A DNA stretch of 15,240 nt from Deltaproteobacteria bacterium (lineage in GTDB: Bacteria; Myxococcota; B64-G9): assembly GCA_030591745.1 (NCBI GenBank), contig JAUVAM010000015.1, forward strand, positions 1 through 15,240, given 5' to 3'. Shown here piece after piece: positions 6,668-14,707 of the stretch; within the stretch, counting starts at the first letter, position 1, and the number at the start of each line of letters is the position of its first letter. The notes beneath the pieces are model-generated. The model made no database searches, was not told where the DNA came from, and saw only the letters and a program-made list of their open reading frames with translations. The translations under genes were made by a program, and so were the position numbers.

Positions 6668-8716
6668 GTGACTCGAGTTGCTCTTCTTCTTGGTTTCGCT
6701 CTTTTGACATTGTGCTCCTGCGGCGGTGAGCCGGGCGACGATCCGGCCAACAGGCCCCCGACCGCGGCTGACGATTCGGTGACGACTTCCCAGGACACCG
6801 CCATTTCGATTGCGCTCAAAGGAAGCGATCCCGATGGTGACGAGCTCTCCTTCGAGATCGTGTCTATGCCAGCGCATGGCGAGCTGAGCGACCTGAGCGC
6901 GGGCCTTGTCTTGTACAGCCCCGATCTCGACTACACGGGCGAGGACAGCTTTACCTTCACCGCGGCCGATGCGAGCTCCAGCAGCGCGCCCGCCACCGTG
7001 AGCATCTCGGTCACGCCTTACGAAAACTACGTCTTCATCGACCCTTCGGTTTCGAGCTCTGGCGACGGGAGCAAGTCCAGCCCCTACAAAACCTGGGCCG
7101 ATCTGCCCGCGTTTGTGCCGGGCCATACCTACGCGCAAAAACGAGGCACCGTGGCGCGGGAGAGCATCACCGTCACGGCTTCGGGTACGGCCGACAACCC
7201 CATCGTCATCGCGACCTACGGCCTCAGCACGGACCCCTTGCCCAAGATCATGGGCTCAGAACTCGAGACCGAATGGACACATGCGGGTCTGGCTGAGCCC
7301 ATCTACAGCAAGTCCCTGGACCTCGGCACGGGTGAGGGACTCGGCAACGCCGCCGAAGACGACGAAATGCTCACTTTTCTGCCCTGGAGCAGCGACCTGG
7401 CGACGAGCTTTGCGGAGGCCTCGGCGGGGAGCTACACCTTTGAGCCCGGCAGCGGCAATCTTTACGTCTGGACCCGCGACGGCAGCGACCCCGACGAGCA
7501 CAGCATCGAGGCAAGCCGCCGCTACTTCGGTGTCAATGTGGTCGACCACGACCACATCACCATCCGCGATCTGCACATCAGCCACGCAAGCATCCACGGG
7601 GTTCACTGCCAGAACTGCGGCTCGATCGTCGTTGAGAACTGCGTGATTGAAAAAATCGGGGGCTTTGCCATCACCGCGAACCCGCCACTGTACGCCGGCA
7701 ACGGGGTCGAGTTCGGCGAGAGCAGTCACGACGGCTCGGTGCTAGGATGTCGAATCGAAGACATCTTCGACTCGGGCATCACGCCACAGACTTATTCCAA
7801 CGATCAGGTAGCCACGGGATTCACCTTCAGCGGCAACACCATCACCCGTTGTGGGCTGGCGGGCATCGAAATCGCCGTGCTCAACCCCGGCGGCATCACC
7901 GGCGCGTTCATCCAGGACATCCGAATCGCCGACACCAGCATCAGCGATTGCGGCGGCGGGTTCAGCAGAATCCGCTACGAACAGGAAGGCCGCGCCATCA
8001 AGGTGGCGGCAAGCGCCGGCGCGGGCACGATCGATGGGGTTCGCATCGAAACGACCACGATCTCAGACAGCCGGGGCGCGGGCATCTACCTGAACGGCGA
8101 GATCGGTACCGTGACCGTACACCGCTGCAAAATCCAGGGCAGTGTCCTTCACGGCATCGAGGTATCGGACGCCGATTCGACGAGCCTCGGTCTTCGCGTG
8201 ACCTCTTCGCTCATCATCGACAACGGCCACAACGCCGGTGCCAACGACCAGGTCGGGGTGTCGATGTACGCGCTCGGATCGAACACGCTCGAGCTCGATC
8301 ACAACACTTTTTCCGACAACGGGCTCGCGGGGCTTGCGATCTGGGGCTTCGCCGGCGATCCGATTTTCCGCAACAACTTGTTCACCTATGACACGGCACC
8401 CGCCGCTCACCTCTTCAGCAACATCCCCCTGCCCGCGGCCACGGCCGAACACAACTACTACCGAGAGCACGGTGGCGCGATCATTGCCGTGGAAGGGGCT
8501 GCAAACACGCCCTACGCGACCGTAGCCGATTATCAAGCGGGGACCGGGCTGGGTTCGGGCAGCCTGAGCGGCAGCGATCCGCAGTTGGACGGCGAACACG
8601 CACCCCTGCCCGGCAGCCCTTGCATCGGGGCGGGAACGACCTCATCGGTCAGCGAAGACTACGAGGGGAAATCATTTCAGGAACCGCCCAGCATCGGGGC
8701 CCACGCCGCGCCCTAG
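6668..8716 (+). CDS. Ig-like domain and parallel beta-helix lipoprotein
   Basis: A 682-residue protein with a GTG start. The signal peptide ends L-C-S-C (Cys18). Residues about 28-118 form a bacterial Ig-like domain of Big_9/cadherin-like type, marked by NRPPTAADDSV, GSDPDGDELSF and YTGEDSFTFTA. The remainder is a right-handed parallel beta-helix: many short repeats of the pattern x-I-x-D-N-x-x-x-x-N, such as TFSGNTITRCGLAGIEI and LELDHNTFSDNGLAGLAI. The C-terminus, SPCIGAG...EDYEG...SIGAHAAP, matches the end of the choice-of-anchor Q beta-helix group. Beta-helix proteins of this kind often bind or cut polysaccharides, but I cannot identify catalytic residues, so the activity is open. The gene is strongly GC-rich. 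Its stop is 18 bp from the stop of the convergent gene on the other strand. Confidence 0.9.
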   Translation: MTRVALLLGFALLTLCSCGGEPGDDPANRPPTAADDSVTTSQDTAISIALKGSDPDGDELSFEIVSMPAHGELSDLSAGLVLYSPDLDYTGEDSFTFTAADASSSSAPATVSISVTPYENYVFIDPSVSSSGDGSKSSPYKTWADLPAFVPGHTYAQKRGTVARESITVTASGTADNPIVIATYGLSTDPLPKIMGSELETEWTHAGLAEPIYSKSLDLGTGEGLGNAAEDDEMLTFLPWSSDLATSFAEASAGSYTFEPGSGNLYVWTRDGSDPDEHSIEASRRYFGVNVVDHDHITIRDLHISHASIHGVHCQNCGSIVVENCVIEKIGGFAITANPPLYAGNGVEFGESSHDGSVLGCRIEDIFDSGITPQTYSNDQVATGFTFSGNTITRCGLAGIEIAVLNPGGITGAFIQDIRIADTSISDCGGGFSRIRYEQEGRAIKVAASAGAGTIDGVRIETTTISDSRGAGIYLNGEIGTVTVHRCKIQGSVLHGIEVSDADSTSLGLRVTSSLIIDNGHNAGANDQVGVSMYALGSNTLELDHNTFSDNGLAGLAIWGFAGDPIFRNNLFTYDTAPAAHLFSNIPLPAATAEHNYYREHGGAIIAVEGAANTPYATVADYQAGTGLGSGSLSGSDPQLDGEHAPLPGSPCIGAGTTSSVSEDYEGKSFQEPPSIGAHAAP

Positions 8717-8717
8717 A

Positions 8718-8729
8718 CAGGGGGTCAGG
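8718..8729 (+). repeat. Copy 3 of 12-mer CAGGGGGTCAGG, between convergent genes
   Basis: Identical 12-mer one base after the TAG of the beta-helix gene, within the 18-bp gap between two convergent stops. Same orientation as copies 1 and 2. Confidence 0.7.
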
Positions 8730-8734
8730 GGTGA

Positions 8735-9658
8735 TTAAAACCGCGTTTGCCAGACAGGGAACACCAGGGCGGTGCCGCTGACGGCATGTTCTTCCTGGTC
8801 GATAGGGCGAAAACTCCGGACCGCCGCTACTTCCTCTGGGTCTTCCCAGACGAGGGCGGCCAGTGAGGCGTGCAGCATGCTCACCCCGTAGAGCCCCAAG
8901 GTGATAAACAATACAGGCGTGGCCATCTCTCCATTGTCTGCCAGGGAGAAAACGACGGTTCCGGTGAGCCCCAAGGTTAACACCGTGGCGTAGACGAAAC
9001 CCCAGCCCCCGTGGTCTGTGTAATACAGGCCACCGCCCGGCAGGAGGCTCCAGGCCAGGGCCGCCCATACATGTTTTTCTCGCGCGGGAGCGGGCTGGCT
9101 GATTTCCGGCCGGGCTTCCGGCGATTCTTGGGGCTCGCTCCGCGGCTCGACCCGTGGGGCCACCGCCGCGGTCTCGGGGCGTTTCCAGCTCCCGTCCAGC
9201 TTGGCGGCAAGCTCCTCCACCCCGGTGATCAGATCGTCCACCTTACAGCTTCGTTTGGCCGAGGCGCTTTTGATCGATGCGGCCCGCTTCAAGTCATAAA
9301 GATTGGCCTGAAGCAAACACTTGGAGCCCACCGAACTGATCTTGACGGACAAGCTCTGCTCAGCGGCCAATTCCCGACCCAATTCCACCTGGCAAGTCTC
9401 GTCGTAACATGCCTTGTAGCTCTCTTGTTTCTGCCCCAAGAGTCGCTTGCGAATTTCCGAACGGGGAATAATCTGAAAAAGTCCACGCTCGCCCATTTTG
9501 GTAGACAAGTAATCGCTCAGGTTGTCCACATCCTGGGCTGTGAGCGTTTTGCTTTTGTTTTCGATGGAAAAAATAGCCAACACCGGAGCCGGTTGTTGGG
9601 CAAGCACTGTCGAGGCGAAGCACAGGAACAGAGCAATCAAGCTAATTGTCCGAGTCAT
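8735..9658 (-). CDS. Secreted CsgG-like/DUF5683-like protein
   Basis: A 307-residue protein with ATG at 9656-9658, preceded 7 nt upstream by AAGGAGA. An open frame continues 37 codons further up, but this start gives a clean Sec signal peptide cleaved after V-L-A (residue 20). Residues about 24-170 resemble the periplasmic CsgG/DUF2380-like domain common in Myxococcota: PVLAIFSIENK, ...YLSTKMGERGLFQIIPRSEI, and the Cys motif YKACYDETCQVELGRELAAE. A Pro/Glu-rich linker (RVEPRSEPQESPEARPEI) leads to a DUF5683-like part with hydrophobic segments: LAWSLLPGGGLYYTDHGGWG, then further helices. Proteins of this type are thought to sit at or in the outer membrane; the exact role is unknown. It is the last gene of the 11552-to-8735 operon, 37 nt after the preceding stop. 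Confidence 0.8.
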   Translation of the reverse strand: MTRTISLIALFLCFASTVLAQQPAPVLAIFSIENKSKTLTAQDVDNLSDYLSTKMGERGLFQIIPRSEIRKRLLGQKQESYKACYDETCQVELGRELAAEQSLSVKISSVGSKCLLQANLYDLKRAASIKSASAKRSCKVDDLITGVEELAAKLDGSWKRPETAAVAPRVEPRSEPQESPEARPEISQPAPAREKHVWAALAWSLLPGGGLYYTDHGGWGFVYATVLTLGLTGTVVFSLADNGEMATPVLFITLGLYGVSMLHASLAALVWEDPEEVAAVRSFRPIDQEEHAVSGTALVFPVWQTRF

Positions 9659-9664
9659 GGGTTG

Positions 9665-9672
9665 TCTCCTTG
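9665..9672 (-). promoter_or_regulatory. Ribosome binding site fixing the start at 9658
   Basis: Minus-strand AAGGAGA with a 6-7 nt spacer to ATG. It supports the shorter start over upstream in-frame codons, which overlap the preceding gene. Confidence 0.65.
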
Positions 9673-9695
9673 CCTGAATCCGGCCCAGAGGGCAT

Positions 9696-10658
9696 CTACC
9701 AGAAAGTCCGCGTCCAAACAATCCGTCCGTCACTTGCATCGATGGCCGCGACGTAGATGTCGTCCACACCGTGGCCGTCCTCTGCCACCAGCAGAATTTT
9801 GCCGTCGCTCAAAGTGAGGTAGCGGATGCGGCGAAGAGGATCCCCGGCTTCGAGATCCCCGAACAATTGCTGATCCGAGACCGTCCAGCGATGCGATTCG
9901 TCCTTGGATTCGCGAGCGATGACAAAGTAGCCGGTCTCCCCGGACTTGACCGACTTGAGGGTTAGGGCGTCGCCGTCGAACAAGATGGGCTTGCAGCCCC
10001 GATGATCCATCAGGGGGCCGCGGTAAGTGAACTTGCAGCCCTTCCAGGCTTTCAACAGCGTGGCCGCGGGCGGTGGTGAATCCAAGGGCAGCTTTTCGTA
10101 AGCCTTCAGCCTGGGGGTCAAGCGATAAGAATGTCCGTCCAGCGCCGAGATTCGCAGGTCGGCTTTCATCCCGTCCACCTGGATTCTGTCGACGATTCTT
10201 TCAAGCGACGGGGAATCGTCAAGCAGGCCGTCCTGGTCGTAAAGAAAATCCAGTTCGGGCAACGAATAACCCGCAACCGAGCTGTTCCTGCCAGTCCCAA
10301 CAAGCAGCCACAGCTCTTCCGGTGTCACACCGATGAACCAGCTCGCGCCGCTGATCACGACCTGACCGAAAACACTTCCGTCCGTGGGGTTCAGTGCCAC
10401 CACGCGCTCATAAGCGATGTCGAAGCCGGGCGGCTCGTTGTTCATCTTGATCAGCAACACGGGTTTTTCAGACTTCTCGACCAGACCGACAGACACTGCA
10501 TCCCATTCGGTTGGGCTCAGATGCATGGACTGGAGCTGAAACAGGCCAAAGGGGGCAAGAAGCTTTATCACGAGGAACACAATCACCGGGCTCATGGCCA
10601 GAAGCACAACAAGGAGTTTTTTGTGTTCGACCAGCCAGCCGCTTTGCTGTGATTCCAT
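9696..10658 (-). CDS. Membrane-anchored propeller-like protein, paralogue of its upstream neighbour
   Basis: A 320-residue protein starting at ATG 10656-10658 with GAGGAGA upstream. One transmembrane helix lies at about residues 15-38 (LLVVLLAMSPVIVFLVI), preceded by HKK, so the N-terminus is probably inside and the rest outside the cytoplasm. The outer part has PQQ/quinoprotein-like strand motifs: ERVVALNPTDGSVFGQVVIS, GVTPEELWLLVG, AGYSLPELDFLYD, and near the end YVAAIDASDGRIVWTRTFW. No cofactor-binding residues can be named. It is clearly related to the gene at 10677-11552: both share G-V-x-x-E-x-L-W, G-Y-x-L-P-x-L and a C-terminal DGR-x-x-W motif. Role unknown; it may sense or scaffold at the inner membrane. 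Confidence 0.75.
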   Translation of the reverse strand: MESQQSGWLVEHKKLLVVLLAMSPVIVFLVIKLLAPFGLFQLQSMHLSPTEWDAVSVGLVEKSEKPVLLIKMNNEPPGFDIAYERVVALNPTDGSVFGQVVISGASWFIGVTPEELWLLVGTGRNSSVAGYSLPELDFLYDQDGLLDDSPSLERIVDRIQVDGMKADLRISALDGHSYRLTPRLKAYEKLPLDSPPPAATLLKAWKGCKFTYRGPLMDHRGCKPILFDGDALTLKSVKSGETGYFVIARESKDESHRWTVSDQQLFGDLEAGDPLRRIRYLTLSDGKILLVAEDGHGVDDIYVAAIDASDGRIVWTRTFW

Positions 10659-10676
10659 TTCGTCTATCTCCTCGCT

Positions 10677-11552
10677 TTACTCATATTGCAAGGACCATAG
10701 CGGCCGACCATCAAGCGGGTTGAGTGCCAGCACCCAGATGTCACCTTCCGCGTCGTCCTGCTCAATCACGAGCAGCAGCAACTTCGGCAGCTTGGCTGCA
10801 AAGGCCACCCTGTAGCCGTGAGCCTCCAAAGCGCGTTTGCCGAATCGCTCTCGCTCGTGGAACTTCCAAAGCCAGCGCCCCTCGGTCGAAAGCCTGCCCA
10901 GAATCATTTTCCCTGTTTCCTGCTTCAAGTCCTGATAGAAGAGCAGCCGGTCCCCGTCTCCCAAATCAAGCAGCTCACCTGTGCTGCCGTCGCAAACGTA
11001 ATGCCCATCGAGCAAGAGTTCATCGTCGATGGACCTTGGGGGCTTTGGCGGGTACTCGCAATGCTTCCACAGCAGGGCATCGCTCCCCTCGGGGTCCGCG
11101 CCAGGCGGAGCACGCTCAGCCAGCTCTTTGTCTTCCGGGTTCAGATCGAAGGCTTCCGTGAGCCCGGGCAAGGCGTATCCGACCCAACGCCTTGCACTCA
11201 CCCCTCCCTGGCGAACCCAGAGGTGTTCCTGGCTCACCCCGAAAGGCTTGACCCAATTCTTGGTCAGGTACTCCCCCAATTGCGCGCCATTATCCAAATC
11301 CACGGTCAACAACTTATCGAGGCTTCGCTGCCTCTTGCGGCCTTTGCTGTGCAAATGGACAAGCAAAGTCCCTGGACCGTTTCCATCAAGGACTCGTGCT
11401 CCCTTCAGCCCCCAATGACACTGAACGACACCCTCGCAGGCCTTGGCCGGCAAGAACGCCACCAGGCCGGCACCGACCAACGGTGCCACCAGCAAGAAGA
11501 AGGGAAACACTCTTCTTATCCAGCCCTTTTTTTTCTCCTCAGTCTCGCCCAT
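10677..11552 (-). CDS. Membrane-anchored propeller-like protein, first gene of the operon
   Basis: A 291-residue protein with ATG at 11550-11552; only weak Shine-Dalgarno candidates (GGAG 10 nt and AGAG 4 nt upstream) are visible. Residues 1-14 are charged (EEKKKGWIRR), followed by one transmembrane helix (VFPFFLLVAPLVGAGLVAFL, about 15-34). The rest probably faces the periplasm and has GVSQEHLWVRQGG, VGYALPGLTEAFD and C-terminal VLALNPLDGRPLWSLQYE, matching the paralogue downstream. Two Cys pairs (CEGVVQC, and later single Cys) suggest an oxidising compartment. The gap to the next gene is 18 nt, so the pair and the CsgG-like gene after it form one transcript. Function unrecognised. Confidence 0.75.
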   Translation of the reverse strand: MGETEEKKKGWIRRVFPFFLLVAPLVGAGLVAFLPAKACEGVVQCHWGLKGARVLDGNGPGTLLVHLHSKGRKRQRSLDKLLTVDLDNGAQLGEYLTKNWVKPFGVSQEHLWVRQGGVSARRWVGYALPGLTEAFDLNPEDKELAERAPPGADPEGSDALLWKHCEYPPKPPRSIDDELLLDGHYVCDGSTGELLDLGDGDRLLFYQDLKQETGKMILGRLSTEGRWLWKFHERERFGKRALEAHGYRVAFAAKLPKLLLLVIEQDDAEGDIWVLALNPLDGRPLWSLQYE

Positions 11553-11719
11553 GAATCTCTTGCTCCGGACCTACCCACAAGGAATGCAGATGAAACTTTC
11601 GTGGACAGTAGCAAGGACACTGCTCGCAAAGCAAGACGCCAAGTTCGGGTTCCGGACTTGCTATCGCCAAACTTTTGAGGTCCAATTCGACACCCTGAAG
11701 ATTACAACAAGGGGGCACC
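11553..11719. other. Divergent intergenic region between the minus-strand operon and the tandem lipoprotein pair
   Basis: A 167-bp region between divergent starts that must hold promoters in both directions. TCCGGAC occurs twice (near 11564 and 11651). TTGAGG near 11674, with a weak -10 17 bp downstream, is the best plus-strand candidate but I do not trust it. AAGGGGG sits 5 nt before ATG 11720. Confidence 0.4.
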
Positions 11720-11727
11720 ATGCCCGA

Positions 11728-11815
11728 TCTGTTTGCCCATTTTCGACCACGCCAAGCTCAGGCACGTAATGCCGCGTCTTGGCGTGCCGTCATTTTCGGA
11801 GTGTGCATCGTGGGA
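11728..11815 (+). repeat. 88-bp block identical to 13231-13318
   Basis: Bases 11728-11815 match 13231-13318 without a difference, although the two genes differ at about a quarter of amino acids overall. The block covers codons 3 to 32, from just after the start through most of the signal segment. Even synonymous sites are unchanged. Upstream sequences differ. Confidence 0.85.
11748..11786 (+). repeat. Inverted repeat inside the 88-bp block, first tandem gene
   Basis: CACGCCAAG (11748-11756) pairs perfectly with CTTGGCGTG (11778-11786). Inside, GGCA and TGCC form a second short stem around CGTAA. In mRNA this is a stem-loop about 30 nt after the start codon. Confidence 0.6.
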
Positions 11816-13222
11816 ATTCTCTCTGCGCTGTTTGCTTGCACCAAGCACATCAAGGTGACGCGGTATCGAATCAAACAAGGTGAGGGCTTTTTGGTCGTGG
11901 CCTGACACGAGCGTCACCAGGCGATCATCACCGAGACCATTCGCGATGTCGTCGGCAACGAGATGAAAAAAAGCGGACCCGGTGGAGAATTTTCCTTGTC
12001 GCCAGCCTCGAGCTCATGGGGCGAGCATCCGGTGACCTACCTGCTCCTCTCCAAGCCCGGCTTTGACGTTTACCAAGACAAACATGCACCCAGTGAGGCG
12101 CTCGAGGAAATCGACATCAAGCCCACGGCCAATTATTCAGACGAATACCTGGCCACACTCCAAACTGAATACGCGTTTACCAGGTTCACCCCCTACCTCG
12201 ACGAAGACCAGAAGCGCCAGGTCAACAAACACATCACCGACCGAATGTCCTTTCTGGAAAAAACCTACCCAGACGAGGTGGCCGCGGCCAAGAAGCGAGA
12301 TTCGCTACAGTCCTTCAAGCGCCGCAAAAGCCCTATTCGACACCTGTTGGGGGCAGCAGCCCTCGCCGGTGATGGCCTGGCGTTTTTGGGCCCCACCCGA
12401 ACCGGTCGTGATCTTCTCATCGTAAACGGCGAGGACAAGTTGGTTGCCAAGGTGGCCCTGAATCATAAAAAATCCGCGGCACTTGCCCGCGAGAAAAACA
12501 CCCTCCTCGTCTTCAACGAGGGTGCGATTCGCCGATTTGACTCCACCGGCAAGCTGCTTTCGAGTCTAAGCCTCGAGCCCGCCCCCAGGGCAATCGATTC
12601 GGTGACCAGCATGGCCCTGGTGAAGAAAGGCATCTTGCTTGGCCTGGGCGCATTCGTGAATTCGAAAGGAGGAGTAGAGCCATGCCGGCTGCGGCTCTAT
12701 TCGATCGACGGAAAGCTTGTGAGCGAGCGCGAACTGCCCTCGGTTGAAGAAATCACCCAGTTGTTCACGTCCCCCGATGGGCGCATCTTTATCCAAGGCA
12801 AACTTGCAGGCAACCTCGACCGCGATGTCAAAATATCGGGATTCAAAAGAAAACTAGCCAAACGCAGGGGCATCATTCGTCTTGCCGACTGGACCGCCAG
12901 GCCCGAGGTCATCATCACCGGGATCGACGGTGCCGTCGCTTTCGCTGACGGTCTGCTCGCCTATGTAGGCGGCTTTTACGCGGCCAAGGACCACGAACTT
13001 GTCGCCTGGGACGCGCCCGGTCTTCTCCATCAAGTCCTCATCAAACTTTCTTGGGACGGCGCCATCGTGGCATCCTATGACGTCAGCGACGCAAGGGTAG
13101 AAGAGCTGACCTTCGGCGTGGCGCTCGACAATCGACTGGTTTTCTTTTTTGGCGATGATGTCTTCGAGCTCGACTTCGGCGCTCAGTCCCCAATCTTGCC
13201 CTGAAAGACAAAAAGGAGCTCC

Positions 13223-14707
13223 ATGCCCGGTCTGTTTGCCCATTTTCGACCACGCCAAGCTCAGGCACGTAATGCCGCGTCTTGGCGTGCCGTCATTTTC
13301 GGAGTGTGCATCGTGGGATTTCTCTCTTCGCTGTTTGGTTGCACCAAGCATATCAAGGTGACGCGGTATCGGATCAAGCAAGGCGATGGCTTTCTGGTCG
13401 TGGCCCGTCACGAGCGCCACCAGGCGGTCATCACCGAGACCCTTCGCGGGGTCGTCGGCAACGAGATAAAAAGAAGCGGGCCCGGTGGAGAATTTTCCTT
13501 GTCGCCGCCCTCGAGTTCATGGGGCGCGCATCCGGTGACCTACCTTATCATCTCCAAGGCCGGCTTTGACGTTTACAGAGACCAGCATGCACCCAGTGAA
13601 GAACTCGAAGAAATCGACATCAAACCCTCGGCCAACTACTCAGACGAGTATCAGGCCACACTCAGCCTTAAAAACGCGATTCACAGCTTCATGCCCTCCC
13701 TTGACGAAAACCAGAAGCGGCAGGTCCAAGAGCACATCGCCGAGCGAAAATCCTTTTTGGAAAAAACCTACCCAAAGGAGGTGGCCTCGGCCATAAACCG
13801 CCAATCGCTACGAACCTTTCGGCAGCGCAAAGGCCTGGATCGACGCCTGTTCGCGGCAGCAGCCCTCGCCGACGACGGCCTGGCGCTATTGAGTCCCACC
13901 AACACCGGTCGCGATCTCCTCATCGTCAACGGCGAGGGCAAGCTGGTCGTCAAGGTGGCCCTGAAAGAGGAACGTTCCGAGGCTCTTGCCCGCGAGAAAA
14001 ACACCCTCGTCGTCTTCGACGAGGGTGCGATTCGCCGATTCGACTCCACCGGCAAGCTGCTTTCGAGTCTGCCTCTTGAGCCCGCCACCAAGGTGATCGA
14101 TTGGGTAACCAGCATGGACCTGGTGCAGAAAGGCTTCCTGCTCGGCATCGGCCCATCACTGGACGTGAAAGGAAACCGCGAGCCCTGCCGGCTGCGGCTC
14201 TATTCGAAGGCCGGCAAGCTTGTGAGCGAGCGCGAACTGCCCTCGCTTCAAACAATTGCCCGGGTGTTCATGTCGCCCGACGGCACCATCTTTGTCCAAG
14301 GCGAAATCCTGGGCAACTTCGACTACGATGTCAAAGTAGCGGGATTAAAGAAAAAAGAAGGCATGCCCAGGGGCATCATTCGTTTCGCCGACTGGTCCGC
14401 CAAACCCGAGGTCATCATCACCGGGATCGACAGCGCCGCCGCCTTCGCCGACGGTCTGCTCGCCTATGCGGGCGACCTTTACGCGGCCAAGGACCACGAA
14501 CTTGTCATCCGGGGGGCACCCGGGCTTATCCATCAAGTCCTCATCAAACTTTCCTGGGATGGCGAAATCGTGGCCACCTATGACGTCAGCGACGCAAGAG
14601 TCGAAGTGCTGAAATCCGGCGGGGCGCTGGATAATCGACTTGTCTTCTTTGATAGAGATGATGTCTTCGAGCTCGACCTGGGCGCTCAATCCCCAGTCTT
14701 GCCCTGA
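13223..14707 (+). CDS. Second tandem lipoprotein, intact
   Basis: A 494-residue protein. AAGGAG lies 5 nt before ATG 13223, 18 nt after the first copy's stop, so the two would be co-transcribed. The N-terminus is long and basic (HFRPRQAQARNAASWR), followed by a hydrophobic segment and lipobox L-F-G-C (Cys40). After a short beta segment (KHIKVTRYRIKQG) come a helical region (residues about 140-210, rich in Lys/Arg/Glu) and then repeated strands like a propeller: TGRDLLIVNGEGKLVVKVAL, GAIRRFDSTGKLL, CRLRLYSKAGKLVSERELPS, FMSPDGTIFVQGE and DRDDVFELDLGAQSPVLP. I do not recognise the family. It is the functional partner of the interrupted first copy. Its last 22 bp overlap the convergent helicase gene. 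Confidence 0.85.
   Translation: MPGLFAHFRPRQAQARNAASWRAVIFGVCIVGFLSSLFGCTKHIKVTRYRIKQGDGFLVVARHERHQAVITETLRGVVGNEIKRSGPGGEFSLSPPSSSWGAHPVTYLIISKAGFDVYRDQHAPSEELEEIDIKPSANYSDEYQATLSLKNAIHSFMPSLDENQKRQVQEHIAERKSFLEKTYPKEVASAINRQSLRTFRQRKGLDRRLFAAAALADDGLALLSPTNTGRDLLIVNGEGKLVVKVALKEERSEALAREKNTLVVFDEGAIRRFDSTGKLLSSLPLEPATKVIDWVTSMDLVQKGFLLGIGPSLDVKGNREPCRLRLYSKAGKLVSERELPSLQTIARVFMSPDGTIFVQGEILGNFDYDVKVAGLKKKEGMPRGIIRFADWSAKPEVIITGIDSAAAFADGLLAYAGDLYAAKDHELVIRGAPGLIHQVLIKLSWDGEIVATYDVSDARVEVLKSGGALDNRLVFFDRDDVFELDLGAQSPVLP
13231..13318 (+). repeat. 88-bp block identical to 11728-11815
   Basis: Second copy of the perfectly conserved block, in codons 3-32 of the intact tandem gene. Confidence 0.85.
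13251..13289 (+). repeat. Inverted repeat inside the 88-bp block, second tandem gene
   Basis: Same 9-bp arms as in the first copy, at 13251-13259 and 13281-13289, with the same inner GGCA/TGCC stem. It lies in the 5' coding region. Confidence 0.6.

Larger units (their letters stand above)
11720..13204 (+). pseudogene. First tandem copy of a lipoprotein gene, interrupted by one in-frame TGA at codon 62
   Basis: The reading frame from ATG 11720 matches the downstream copy codon for codon over 494 codons with no gap, except TGA at 11903-11905 where that copy has CGT (Arg62). Everything after it stays open and conserved, so the lesion is recent or tolerated. Before the stop lie a long basic N-terminus, a signal segment and the lipobox L-F-A-C (Cys40), so a 61-residue lipopeptide would be made. 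The part after the stop carries helical and propeller-like sequence (TGRDLLIVNGEDKLV, GAIRRFDSTGKLLSS). An ATG at 11963 could restart it, but it has no good ribosome site and would lose the signal peptide. TGA followed by C is a known leaky context, so readthrough cannot be excluded. TGA is a normal stop for other genes here (e.g. the genes ending at 1545 and 2024). Confidence 0.7.

Noticed and set aside
8717..8734. Bidirectional terminator between convergent genes
   Set aside because: The 18-bp gap has no inverted repeat, only the 12-mer.
9011..9817. A 268-codon plus-strand open frame
   Set aside because: Antisense to the CsgG-like gene and the end of the gene before it; low-complexity, no domain.
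11903..11905. TGA read as selenocysteine
   Set aside because: The paralogue has Arg, not Cys, at this place and no clear SECIS-like loop follows the codon.
11903..11905. Altered genetic code with TGA as a sense codon
   Set aside because: TGA ends several other genes at sensible places, for example those ending at 1545, 2024, 13204 and 14707.
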